A stretch of 64,000 bases of DNA. Source: Colletes latitarsis (taxonomy: Eukaryota > Arthropoda > Insecta > Hymenoptera > Colletidae). The stretch spans positions 28,645,501-28,709,500 of the forward strand of contig NC_135137.1 of assembly GCF_051014445.1 (NCBI RefSeq), given 5' to 3'. The notes beneath the pieces are model-generated. The model ran no database searches. It was not told where the DNA came from and worked only from the letters and a program-made list of their open reading frames with translations. Positions 48,068 through 59,738 of this stretch are shown in pieces (positions within the stretch are counted from its first letter, which is position 1; each line of letters begins with the position of its first letter). Both the position numbers and the translations under genes were made by a program.

Positions 48068-48546
48068 TACAAAATAAGATGAAAATCAAGAATACCAATT
48101 TGTTGATAGAGGCTTCCTTAACAATTAAATCAAAAATTTCAAATCGTTCTGGAAAAATTATTTTCGGTTCCGGGGGTTAATTACAATCATTTTTTATGAA
48201 TACACATACCCCCGAATTCCTATGCATTTTCGAGAAAAAAATTAATTACTGAAAATATAATGTCTGACCATAACTGTCTTGTTACCCTGAAAATTGAAAA
48301 GTTTCAAATCATTCTGGAAAAATTATTTTCGGTTGCGGGGGTCAATTACAATCATTTTTGGTGAATACATATACCCCCGAAATCCTACCCATTTTCTAGA
48401 AAAAAAATTCAGTAGGGGCGGAACTTTAAACGTTAATAACTTTTTAACAAAGCCTCCATCGACAAATTGGTATTCTTGATTTTCGTCTTATTTTGGCCTC
48501 TAGAATCCCCCATTAAAATTTTTCCCAGGTGTGGTCGAACACCCTG
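48068..48546 (+). mobile_element. Family A fragment, copy A7 (left end lost)
   Basis: The right terminal repeat is complete (ends GGTCGAACACCCTG, then TA). The left arm starts within the terminal repeat at CAAAATAAGATGAAAATC, so about 55 terminal bases are missing. The frame at 48294-48479 reads through the terminal repeat and is not a gene. Confidence 0.88.
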
Positions 48547-48549
48547 TAT

Positions 48550-49120
48550 AAGCATTCTTATGTACTAATTCGCGTAACAGGAGGACCGTGTGTTTATTAC
48601 AAAATGGAATCGTTAGAAGGCATTGCTGCAGCACGTGGAATTTACGTCATTGTAAGGAAGCACTAAAACGTGCACGTGTAACGGCGCAATTATAAAAAAC
48701 GCGAGCTACAAAAGACGAGTTCATGGGGCAGAAGGAACGATTTATTCAGCCGACTTTCGCGACGTAGCGGCGAAGGAGAGTCGTAAGTTAACGCACCAAC
48801 GACGGCGACCAACAGCAAGCCAGTCGTTTGAAATTGTTCGAAACAACAATTACGGAATTCTGCTGCAGCAGCTTCGACCGTATCTAGACTTATTATTATT
48901 ATTATTCAACGTCTGCTACATTGGGGGTTGCCGTTGGCTCTCTGTTTCTGTGGAACAGTGCCATTTGCAAATACAGGAGGTTTCATAGCATGCGGTATCC
49001 ACTTCCGGAAGTCGCAAGCACGGTGAAAAACATGTGTCTTCGAGTTATAGTCATGTTTGCACTCCAGTAACGTTCAACTACGGTCGTCGTGTCATAACGT
49101 TTCTCGATCCTTCAATAATT
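48550..49120. other. GC-richer island, function unknown
   Basis: Non-repetitive block with GCTGCAGCA words and an (ATT)n run at 48889-48906. No convincing open frame. Confidence 0.35.
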
Positions 49121-50450
49121 GGAGGTATTTGTAGGATTCGTTAGCATTTGTTAACAATGAATATGGAATAAATAATTAGTTATCTCTTCTTCTACAACAA
49201 GAGTCAGCAATATATAGCCACTTGTGGATTTTTTAAGGTGACTCGTTAATTATTTTAGATACGTATCGTTGCAGTATTGACAAAAATTTTGAATATTCAA
49301 TCTACCATTCGAAGTTGTTTCTTAAATAAAATAAAACTTTTACGTATTCTTTTAACATATTTGGTAACTATGGACTGTCAAACAATTTATTTAACGAGCA
49401 AAATTATTTCGTCTTTAACGAAATAAATGTATGCTGGAAAGTTGTCGTTTTTGGTCAGTGATTTCGTTTACCCAAAATATGAAATAGTAATGTACGAATG
49501 AAAACTAGTTCGTTTGGTCGTTGATTATGAATTGAAAATAAATTCAAAATAGCAGACTCGGTATGGTGGATGAAATATTCAAAGTCAACATTGAATACAA
49601 ATACGAAGTTAAATATTAATCCTGGTAATCAAAAATTTTGTTTACCATGCATTAAAAATTGCAAAAATATTTGCACATACCAATCAGATAATATAGTCCA
49701 TGAATTGGTACATCAAACAAAAAATTAAATGCACTAATATTAAATTTTCTTATTGCTATATGTAAACTCTTATCTTTGTATTCAATTTTCTAATACTTTG
49801 TTTCATGTCGATCCGACTTCCCGTTTTGGAGATATCATAATTTATATGAAGAGGCAATTTTGTAAATTCCACTATCTCTGTCTCCATCTAACAGGGCTGA
49901 TCTACTCCAACATCGTAACAGTCGTGACCGAGTGACGTCATATTTCTAAGAAGTTCATTGACCTCGCGACGTAAACAATGAAAAGTAAACAAACGCTTCG
50001 AAGCCTTATATCTTCGGAACTAATCACGCGATCGACTTGAAACAAGTTTCATTTTAAAGGACTCTTCATCCCCTACCCGATGACTATACCAGCTACAATA
50101 TTTTATACTGTCCTCTACATTTATTTTAACACTATGCACCCAAAGAAGATTTTAGCAATTCCTATTGATTATACGATTGGTGTGTGATAAAACTGGATTG
50201 TAAATTGTTTATTTAATTGAAAATGAATTTAAATCTGTATACTAGCCAGCATTTTTTTGAAAATAATGGTTTTTTTGAATCGACTTGAAACAAAATTCGT
50301 TTTCAAGGATGTTTTATCTTCTATCTGATGATATCAGTTTTTAATACTTGTATAAATAATCGTTTCTCTAATATTCGTGAATCTAAATTTTTATTTAAAT
50401 GAGAACGTTAACGATCGCTGCCTGTATGCAAGTATATTATGATCTAGTAG
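49120..50450. other. AT-rich stretch with diverged repeat-like text (family G)
   Basis: The segment 49550-50120 (for example CATGTCGATCCGACTTCCCG, GATATCATAATTTATATGAA, CGATCGACTTGAAACAAGTTTC) is partly echoed at 50279-50350 (ATCGACTTGAAACAAAATTC ... TCTGATGAT), suggesting a dispersed non-coding repeat. Ends are not definable. Confidence 0.4.
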
Positions 50451-50880
50451 CGTGCCAATTTCTCAACAAAAGTATCCAACACGTAGAAGATACGTCGAAA
50501 AGACAGAAATACGTAGAAATGATGGAATAATGATGATTCGTGGAATTAATCCACATACTGTATTGATCGAACAGGATCATTGGGGCTTGCATATGACAAT
50601 CTGCGAAGCACATTCCGTGGAAATGTTATTCCGACATCGTGTTCAACTATGTTTGAAGTTTCCGCTATGCTGGGATTCATAAATTTTAGTTATGGAGAAC
50701 TCCGACCATCGAGAGGAATGCTTCGTTATTTAGGTTCGGATACACCACGGGTTGAATTGTGACACGCGTTTCCTTCGCCTCAAAGTTTCGTGGATGAATG
50801 TTAAGGAGATAGCGTTGTCGGTTTTGCATCCGGAATTTCTTTTCTTTCGTTGTAATTAGAGGAAAGGAGAATTCTAACAC
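50450..50880 (+). other. GC-richer island with an unrecognised plus-strand frame
   Basis: Two overlapping frames: 50452-50682 (GTG at the start) and one open from about 50550 to 50762 that includes LAYDNLRSTFRGNVIPTSC and FINFSYGELRPSRGML. Neither has a recognised domain. It may be a short exon or chance. Confidence 0.2.
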
Positions 50881-51638
50881 AAGAGTTTTCGTTATTTGTA
50901 GTATAATTACCCATAGCTCGTGAACTTATTTCTTTTTTCGCATGGTTTTAATAAATACTTTTCATGTTTTTTTATTTAGTTTTATTGTAACGCTTTATTC
51001 TTTCTTTAATATATTGTAATAGGTTGTAGAAATTCACGACAATCCGTGATGAAAAGGGATGAAAGTTATAAATCAAGAAGATTTATGTTCTCTTTAAATA
51101 TAATGTTAATTATGATTCCAAAATTCATAAAAAGTAATTAGTCATAAAATACAAGATAAAGGCGTAAAGAAATTGATATCAACATTTATGATTTTACTAA
51201 ATTTTGTTATACGTATTTAAACAGTTAGTATTATATTTTGTTAAACATATTTGCCTAGATCTAACTATATTTACCTGTTTTCTCTCTTTTTTAGCCACTT
51301 TACGAACAAAATAAATAAAAAGTATGAATTTCAAATAAATATTATTTTTTCAGTTCTTAAAATGACTGAAATATAAAGTACTAAGGTTACCTTGTTATTT
51401 TTTTTATTCTATTTAATTAAACAAACAAATATATATTACTAAATTACTGTTTCTCAGAAAATTGGCATAGCATTGATTTTTTAATCTGCCACGAAACAAA
51501 GCAATCAATTTAATAATTATTGTATTAGAAACGTGTCTATAATTGGAAAAGACCACATAATATCGTTACTATATATATTGTAGTATCTATAAATTCAAAT
51601 TATATTCTCTTATTTAAACGTCCTCAGTAATTACTTCT

Positions 51639-51851
51639 TTAATGCTTCCTTTGCTGTAGCTTTTCATAGTACGTCTGAATTAGTGAACGCTTAATTAATT
51701 GACCCGACATTCGAAGATATTGCCACATGTCAATCTTTCCATAATAAGAACGAGACTTGGATCCAAAGACAGTTTCAGAGAGAACAATCGGCGGGTCTTT
51801 TGATCTCGAGACTTTAAGAACAATGAGATACCAGCGAAGGGGATGAAGCAA
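51639..51851 (-). CDS. Unrecognised 70-codon frame, candidate small gene or terminal exon
   Basis: ATG at 51849-51851, TAA at 51639-51641. The frame coincides exactly with a patch of higher G+C in very AT-rich DNA, and its codons look ordinary (few rare runs, balanced composition). The C-terminal half is Tyr/Gln/Lys-rich (YYGKIDMWQYLRMSGQLIKR). The sequence around the ATG is pyrimidine-rich and ends TTGTTCTTAAAG, a possible splice acceptor 11 codons in, so the true unit could be a terminal exon starting at about 51815. I recognise no family and see no signal peptide or membrane segment. Confidence 0.3.
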   Translation of the reverse strand: MLHPLRWYLIVLKVSRSKDPPIVLSETVFGSKSRSYYGKIDMWQYLRMSGQLIKRSLIQTYYEKLQQRKH

Positions 51852-51859
51852 GAAAATTA

Positions 51860-52820
51860 ATTACGTTCCAGAAAGTTGCGTAATTGCATCGATCGCTACT
51901 GTAGGGACTTATTTCGCTTGATTTTTACACGCCAACTTTTTAACAAGGACATTCTTTATTTCTGTTAATCCTGTCGTAAATCGCGTCAAAAAGGATCATT
52001 AGAATGAAATGAAAATCATTCTAGCTTTATATGGGCCATAAGACGACAAAATTTATAATATATTTATTAATAATAACGCTGTCATTATATACGTGGAAAC
52101 TAAGTTTACAGTGACAATGCATTAATAGTGGATAAAGATGACGTTGAAAATTTCTAAATAACGTCTCCTAATTTAGATTCGAAACACAATGATCAAAAAC
52201 TCTGAAGAAAGAAGACTAAAAGTTAAACAAAAATGTGATGATTCATCATTCGTTACAAAAGGTCAAGTCACATTTAGATACTGTCAGAAATAAATCGGAG
52301 ATAACATATTTGAATCCTAAAATCACTGGACAAATTTTTTTAAATATAATGCATGTTTAGACACATGTAAGTGTTATTTTCCATTTCGTGAAGATTAAAC
52401 ATAGAGCTCTGTTGTCCAAAGAATAACTTTTTAAAACTATATGTCCATTAGTTACATTTCATTCTTCTAGAATAAAAATATATTTAAACTCACAGACGTA
52501 TGATTAAATATTTTACGTATATGTCACGACATGCAACAGTCAAATTGAAAAATAAATTTTTAGGCATTTTTTTACGATTTTTACTATTTCCTGCTGTTAC
52601 ATACAGTAGGTACTTAATATTAACAAATATTCTAAATCACCAGATAGGGTAAATATAATAGCAATAAACGCGCATACATGAGAATAAATATTTTTATTAT
52701 CCAACAATTCAACTCTTACATTGTAAATATTTTACAATTAATATAAAGAAAGTGGAAAAAAGAGATCCCTCGGCCATGATATTTTCATTCAAATACGAAT
52801 GATGTTAAAATAATGTTGGA
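51860..52820. other. AT-rich non-coding stretch
   Basis: Nothing recognisable. Confidence 0.5.
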
Positions 52821-53700
52821 ATCTAGAACTAGAATCGCGGAGGTGACAAAAGAAACGAATGGAGGCCAAGATAGATAGGACGCTGGAGAAAAAAAATGTC
52901 GAAAATTCGAGGCTGGTTCAATTGGCACCGAGCAGCTCGACGAATGGAAATATGTCTACGTACGATAATGCGATTAAAGGGGGCGCAGAACCGTCCCGTT
53001 AAAAAGAAGATTCTCGAGGTAGGAGGAAATATTTCCATAAGATCCTCCGAGACGTCTTCGAGAGAACGACAATAAGACTCTCCATTCAGTGGATTTACAG
53101 AAATTCAAAATCCGTTCTTGTTTGTTCGCCCCGAATCGTCTTTCGAATTCCATTTCGTATAAAAATGCCGTGTCTTAATTGGAACGGGAACCGGCGACTT
53201 CATTAATAATCGTGCCGCTTAAAAAAGTATTTTCCTCCGAAACGTTTCGCTCTAAAATTAATTACCCATGAAACTGCTAAAGTGTTTTTGTATCCGGAGT
53301 TTTGTTTGCCGACTTCGCTGTTTAAAATTGCGAAATAATTGAACCGGGTTTCTGCTTCGTTAAGAATTCTCAATGTCGTTTTGTTTTTTTTATCAGGAAA
53401 ATTTTTAATGAAACTTTTAAGTTCAAACACCATCGTACTCGACTTTGTTCTCTGAATATTTTTAATAACTTTTACGAGGATAATAAATTCACGTTAAGTT
53501 AACCTTCGTTGACTATAACTGAAGGAGACGTTTCGATATTATCTTCTTAATAGAAATTGGAATTTATGGATTCGATTATATTGCAGAAATAATATTGCTC
53601 CTCGCCCGAAAGAGGGACAGGAATCGAAATCATTCTTTGCGTAAAATATCAAAGCATTCAATAAAATCCTCTCCCGTTCATTAAAACTCACCGTTGCTAC
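52820..53700. other. GC-richer island, function unknown
   Basis: Non-repetitive GC-richer block. The minus frames 52829-53038 and 53203-53433 are unrecognised and unsupported. Confidence 0.35.
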
Positions 53701-54168
53701 ATCGACTCTAATTAAAACTCACTTTCCTAAAACTTGGAAACTTTCTTCTTATCATTTCTTATCTCCACATTTCAATTTCCTCGAATCAGAATTCGCTTAA
53801 GTAATTCTTTAGCTTCCTCCTGACAACCGATTTTCAATATTCCGTCGAAAAATTCTTATTAAATGTAAATGTAACGAAATTACCATGATCAACGAGCACG
53901 ATGAATTTTTCAAGGCGGATTCTCGTTCGAATCGAATCACCATTAATTTCGAACACACGAAAATCGTCAAAAATCTGTTATTACGTAAACATAAATTATA
54001 ATGAAATTCAAAGTTTTCAAACTTACACACTTGTTATAATTTTCACGTAATACAATTTTCATTTGGAAATAAAGACATTTTTCTTGGAAGAAATTATTCA
54101 CTTCATGTTTGGTTCTCATTCATTTCAACGACTAATAATGTTTGTTGAAAAGTATGATAACCCATTGT

Positions 54169-54530
54169 AATCTCTACAATCTTCGTTTGTGTACTAATTA
54201 ATTTTATATATATATATCCTCATTTCAATGTAAGAAATTATTTACAATTTGACTATACTTTATACATCATTATATTTAGTAACAACAACGAAAATTGTGA
54301 TGTGGGTTAAGTGACTTCATTTCTCTTATATGAAGACAATTTTCTTACTAATCTCTGCAATCTTTGTATTTGTACTGATTAATTTTATGAATATATTTCC
54401 TCATTTAAACGTAAGAAATTATTTACAATTTGACTATACTTCATACACCATTATATTTAATAACAACTAAAATTGAAGAGATGTAGTGACTTTATCTCTC
54501 CTATATGAAAACAACTTTCTTACCAGTTAA
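54169..54530. repeat. Two-copy tandem duplication, unit about 181 bp
   Basis: TCTCTACAATCTTCGTTTGT at 54171 matches TCTCTGCAATCTTTGTATTT at 54352. Both units continue through TAATTTTATA/GA, TCCTCATTT, GTAAGAAATTATTTACAATT, TGACTATACTT and ATTATATTTA(G/A)TAACAAC. Non-coding. Confidence 0.85.
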
Positions 54531-54599
54531 TTAAATTATAAAAGATTTGCCTTGGATTCCTCCAAAGTCAATTTCACCGTTTCAATTCCTTGCGAAACA

Positions 54600-55660
54600 G
54601 TATTTCGATCGAGCACGTTAACGTGTTCTACGACGAAATCATCGTCTTCCAGCTAATATTAAACTTCTCCCCGGCAACGGCAAATAAAGGGACTTGTTAT
54701 TTCCTGTAAAAGGAAGGAACGGAGTCCCGGTGTCCGTTTCTTACGTAACGCACGAAAACCCTTGACCGAGCCTTCAGCGGCTCATTAAAGCCAAGAGAGA
54801 CGAGCTATCGGGGTCTAATTAAAAGCCACTCGAACACGGTAGCCGATCAACCGTGGCGTTTATTGGTGCGAGCGCTCAATCACGAAAAGGGTCGTCGACG
54901 GATAAGTTCGAGTCGTTTCTGGCACGCGTTCGCGTCTCTTTTCCGTGTCGCAAGAGAGAGTCTGTTCGAAAGACTCTTCCCTTTCATCCCCCTTCACCCC
55001 TCGACATCTCTCCTTAACCGCGAAGTCGAAGGTGGTCAGAGCGGAAGGGGAACGAAGACGGACACAGAGAATAAGGAACGCTCACGGAGCGAGCGATAGA
55101 AAGGCAACGAGTTGCTTGTATAATTCATGGGACCACCCCTCGTGGTCCGTGGGTCCACCCACGTTTTAGCTCCTGGCCCCGGCGGGGCTCCCAGGCCGTC
55201 CCGCGTAACCCCCTGCAGCATCTCAATGCTGACCGACCGGCAGATTAGCCCCAGGAAATTGCCAAACTTCTCCTCGCTCTTGGCAGAAAAGTCGATTTCA
55301 AAAGTCGTTCCTCAAGCGGCCAGTAACCTCCGCGAGACTTTCGGTTCGGATTCCTTAAGGTGGGCCACGGACGGGACACCAGAAATTGTCTCTTAAATTA
55401 ATGTGCCGTGAGACGATCTCCATTTTCTCCCTCTCCTTCGTTCTCCTTCGCCCTCTTGGCTAGCGACTGCACCCGGATACGTGTTTAGATACTATCGACG
55501 CAACGACGTTGGAAATTGATTCTCTAGTATCGATCCATTGAATGGAACGATTTGCCTGGGTGCATATTGAAACGTGGGGTGACGCAGCGTAGAGCGGCGT
55601 TTTACGTAAACGATCTAGAATAATTGCGTAATCGCGGCTTCGTTTATACTTCTAGGTAGA
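54600..55660. other. GC-richer island with hairpin cluster
   Basis: One of the most GC-rich parts of the window. Long frames are open on both strands (plus 54863-55099 and 55127-55396; minus 55036 to about 55318, which includes EEKFGNFLGLICRSVSIEML). The minus frame starts shortly after TTGAGG-type sequence that could be an acceptor. Open frames on both strands make coding identity uncertain. The hairpins at 55130-55195 suggest structured RNA or a regulatory element. Confidence 0.4.
55130..55195. repeat. Three consecutive GC-rich hairpins
   Basis: GGACCAC-CCCTC-GTGGTCC (55130-55148), CGTGGG-TCCA-CCCACG (55148-55163) and CCTGG/GCCCC-GGC-GGGGC/CCAGG (55172-55195). Each is a near-perfect or perfect stem; together they fill 66 bp. 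Confidence 0.75.
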
Positions 55661-56387
55661 ATTGTTACGAATCTAGGTGAGGGATAATGGATTCGTTTCA
55701 TCGGGAGTTATAATGTATTTAAAAAGATATATTTTGTGGGGGAATTTAAATGGTGAAAGGAATGAAAGAAAAATAATTATAAGTGAACTGAATATATAAA
55801 TTAAACGTAACTTTAGCGGTCTATGAGTGTTCCTGTATTATTACTAATATGCTTGTTTTAGACCTTGCCTGTACCTCGAGAGATTACACATAACTGCTTT
55901 TGTTCTCAAAAACTCAAACGTGAACGATTTAATGCTTACAATTTGTTATTCAATATTATATTTTATAAAAGTTTTAGGAAGAAATTCTAAATTGTGTGAA
56001 GGGAAGTTTAAACATATATTTTTCCGACCACCTTCTCATTACGAAGAATAAAAATAATGTGAATACGAATTGCATGTTTATCTGCGACGAGAAAACTTAT
56101 ATGAAGTTGTAGATTGCGTCTCGCTCGTTTAGTAGCAAAATCGTTTATTATATCTTCGCTTAGTTGGTGACCTTACTAATACCAGTGATCAAAATTATAT
56201 ATTAAGTATAATATAAAATCAAGAACAATTTTATTTATTATTTCTGAATTATTCTTTCTTATTTCTTTTCTTTGGCCACAATATTTAATTAAAAATACAT
56301 TTTTCCTATTAGTCAGTAATTTTTTCGTAACGTATTTCTTTTTGAAACAGATTTTAACACTCATTGTCACTTGAGTTGTATGAAATA
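55660..56387. other. AT-rich non-coding stretch
   Basis: No gene; leads into family A copy A8. Confidence 0.5.
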
Positions 56388-56389
56388 TA

Positions 56390-57165
56390 CAAGGTGTTTG
56401 GCCACCCCTGGGAAAAATTTTAATGGGAGATTCTAGAGACCAAAATAAGACGAAAATCAAGAATATCAATTTCTGGACTAAAGCTTTATTAAAAAGTTAA
56501 ATAAAAAATTAAATTAAAAAATTTCAAATCATTCTGAAAAAATTATTTTCGGTTGCAAGGGTCAATTACAACCACTTTTTACGAATGGACATATTCTCCA
56601 ATTCTTACGCACTTTTGAGAAAAAAATTCCTAACCGAAAATGTAATGTCTGACCACACATTGACATGTTTCCCTGAAATTTCATGCGAATCTTTAAAATG
56701 TCATAACTCCTGAACGGATTGGACGATTTTAATGTTTCAAAATGCAAACAACGTGCAATTTAGTCAATAGTATGTAGAAATTCTAAGAATATTTGAAAAG
56801 TATTCCTTGACCCCGCAAAATGAAAAGAACCCAATAAAAATGGTCCAATTTTCAAACAGCCGTAACTCCTACAATAGTGAATATATTTCAATGAAACTTT
56901 TTTCTGAAGTAGAGCTCATGGGTACATATAAAAAAGTACTGAACAACTTTTCCGTATAGCGTCAATCAAATGTATTAAAAATGAAAAACTGATTTTTAAG
57001 AAAGATCAACAGAGTGTAGGTGCCTAAATTTTTTGGCAAAATTAAAAAGTTTGAAATCATTCTGAAAAAATTATTTTCGGTTGTGGGGGCCAATTACAAT
57101 CATTTTTTGGTGAATACACATACCCTTGAAATTCTACCCACTTTCGAGAAAAAAATTCGAGTAGA
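56390..57165 (+). mobile_element. Family A fragment, copy A8 (right end lost)
   Basis: Left end CAAGGTGTTTGGCCACC preceded by TA. Interior is family A up to TTTCGAGAAAAAAATTC at about 57157, after which similarity stops with no right terminal repeat. The recurrent frame is present at about 56815-57005 on the plus strand with two in-frame stops. The frame 56176-56469 (minus) crosses the terminal repeat. Confidence 0.88.
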
Positions 57166-57892
57166 TACTGAAATTTTTAGACGGAATTGTTAGATTGTTC
57201 GAAAACAGTGGCAAATCTTGAGTTTCATTTACACTTAATTTGTATCAGTAAGTTAGAGTCGAACACCTAAATTAGTAAAAGTTCGATTCCTGAATAGGAC
57301 GGATCAAAACTGACCCAGCTTCGTCGTCTAACGATTGAGATAAGTTAACACGACTAAATAAAAGCTCGAAACACACGTTTCAGCGTTTCAATGGAGATGA
57401 ACTGGAACAGACCCCCGAAAGAAACTCGGAGCATTACCGAAACACCCGTTCGAGTAAGCGTTGTCATTTATAACCTCTCCGAGCTCGATGTATCGCCACG
57501 GTCTGATAAACCCACTCCACCTTCGTACGAACGCGGCCCGTAAATCGATCCAGACCATTGTCTCGCGAGGAAACGAATTCGAACGGTGAAAGAGACACCC
57601 ACCCAGCCAGGGCAAAACCGAGGAATTGGCGGTCGGAGAGGACACGCTGTTGATACGCGTAAAAATCACGACAACCGAGGAATAAAGAGAAGAAAAAACT
57701 GGAGAACACGAAGAAACGAGGCAGAGAAGAAAGACTGTCAAGAATAATAATGGAACCAATCCAATTATATACTTATTAAAATCGATAAATATTCCTAACA
57801 GTGACTCATGGTGTCGAAATAAATCAAACTGTGAAGGCTTGTGATTAAATAATATAAATTCTAGATACTCCAGTTTTGCACAATCAGAATTA
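57166..57892. other. GC-richer island with a minus-strand frame
   Basis: Non-repetitive block separating family A copies A8 and A9. It holds the frame at 57388-57759. Confidence 0.4.
57388..57759 (-). other. Unrecognised 123-codon frame with hydrophobic N-terminus
   Basis: ATG at 57757-57759, TGA at 57388-57390. The first residues (MVPLLFLTVFLLCLVSSCS) resemble a secretion signal, followed by a Ser/Val-rich stretch and a basic, Trp- and Arg-containing middle (FVRRWSGFIRPWRYIELGE). No known domain and no cysteine pattern of a secreted family. A pyrimidine-rich stretch read as codons also gives such hydrophobic Leu/Phe/Ser runs, and an overlapping frame (57464-57709) is open on the same strand, so chance is a real possibility. 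Confidence 0.2.
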
Positions 57893-57894
57893 TA

Positions 57895-58687
57895 CAGGGT
57901 GTTCGGTCACCCTTGGAAGAAATTCCAATGGGAATCACCTACTCGAATTTTTTCAAAAATTGTGTAATTTTGTAATTAAAATGCTTGCAATTGACCCCCG
58001 CAACTGAAACTAATTTTTCCAGAACGATTTGAAATTTTTTAATTTTGTCGAAAAATTTAGGCACCTACCCTGTCGATTTTTCTTAAACATTTGTTTTTCA
58101 TTTTTAATAAATTTGTTTGACGTCCTATAGAAATGTTGTCTAATACTTTTTTGTAGATACTCATGAGCTCTATTTCAGAAAAAAGTTTCATTGAAATATA
58201 TTCACTATTGTAGGAGTTACGGCTGTCTGAAAATTGGACCATTTTTATGTGGTTTTTCTCATTTTGCGGGGTCAAGAATTAACTTTTCGGATATTTTTGC
58301 AATTTGTACATATTTTCCATCAAAATACGCGTAGTTTGCTTTTTTAAACATTAAAATCGTGCAATCCGTTCAGAAGTTATGACATTTTGAAGATTCGCAT
58401 AAAATTTTAAGGAAACATTTCTGGCCTCACATTAGATTTTCGGTAAAGAATTTTTTTCTCGAAAGTGCGTAGGATTTCAGGGTTATGTGTATTCACCAAA
58501 AATGATTGTAATTGACCCCTGCAACTAAATATAATTTTTTCAGTACGATATGAAATTTTTTAATTTAATTTTTTATTTAACTTTTTAATGACGCCTTTGT
58601 CAAGAAATTGATATTCTTGATTTTCGTCTTATTTTGGCCTCTAGAGTCTCCCATTAAAATTTTTCCCAGGAGTGGCCGAACACCCTG
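57895..58687 (-). mobile_element. Family A inverted-repeat transposon, copy A9
   Basis: Left end CAGGGTGTTCGGTCACC preceded by TA; right end GGTGGCC-type terminus (GAGTGGCCGAACACCCTG) followed by TA. Part of the left arm is deleted: after about 45 bp of terminal sequence it jumps to interior sequence (CTCGAATTTTTTC). The recurrent frame is intact at 58057-58275 (minus). No transposase. Confidence 0.9.
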
Positions 58688-58689
58688 TA

Positions 58690-59737
58690 CAACTGTTTAT
58701 ACGCAATTGCCCACACAAAATAATAAAGCAATAGTAATTACAAATGGAATAAACGTAATTGCCCCACGGTTCCAGTTAAAAGTTAATAACGTTACGTTAT
58801 ACATTAAAGTTTACAGCAAAACCGTTTCGCGATTCGAATAGAAAGTCTTAAGTGGCTTAATAACCGACAGGAAAATCACGCCGTAATAACGTATTCGCGT
58901 CATCATCTAATATTAATGAAAACAAAATTCCATCACAAAGATAGCAGCACGTTCGCACTTGGATCTATGAATATTAATGGTTTGATCCTATCGTCATCCA
59001 ATATCGATGTTAATGCGTTCGCGTACGCAGTAACGGGGGTTTGATCGTCGAAGTTTTCGCGGTGTTCTTTCATCGTCCACGCTTCCATTGCATTTCCGCA
59101 TCGACCTAAGCCAAAAAATGCTCGTGTTCGCGTACTCGTGCGTTCCGCGTCCGCGCACCGCGAGAATGAGATATTTAACGAATTTACTTTCCGCGCGCTA
59201 ACGAAGCAGTGTTCGTGGTCCGCAATTAATTCAACCGCGAGGAAGCGTGGACCTATTAAAAAAAGTACCCGGTGTAATTTGCACGCTAAAGAGACAAAAA
59301 CCGACCAAGTAAAGGACGGCTAGTAAAAGTACAGGTGCGCAGGGACCTTCGTCGCCCTAATCCTCCCTGAAAATATACTCGAAACCCCCGTTTCAGCGTT
59401 CTGTATTTCGGAATAATTAAAATTCTCCACCACGGTTTTCAGAATTCGTAATAATTTCTTGTACCCACCGACCCTGCGTGCACGAGAAATGATCTCTGTC
59501 CAATGGGAGAGGCAAAAAAATTAAAAACTCGATCGAAAGACCGAAAGAGAAAATTTCTTTTCTCCACAGTAGCGCGGTTTTTAATTCGGTGATTAAAACT
59601 TCGATCCATTTTTCGGGTCAAACGTTTCAAACGAAAGTTTCATTGACTCAACGAAAATTTACTAAAAATTTTTTATTGCATTAAGTTCTTAATGCCAAGT
59701 TTAACAATTATGAGGTTACTCGATTGTCATCAAATCT
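58690..59737. other. Non-coding interval with a GC-richer island at 58850-59640
   Basis: Plus frame 59138-59323 and minus frame 59439-59630 are unrecognised. A phrase similar to CTCGAAAC-x-C-CCGTTTCAGCGTT (59378) occurs at 57371 in the neighbouring island, perhaps a shared short motif. Confidence 0.4.
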
Positions 59738-59738
59738 T

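Noticed and set aside
48780..48800. Donor-like GTAAGTT at about 48784 as an exon end
   Set aside because: Preceded by GAGTC rather than AG, the upstream acceptor is weak, and the implied 33-bp exon contains a stop in one frame and no recognisable peptide.
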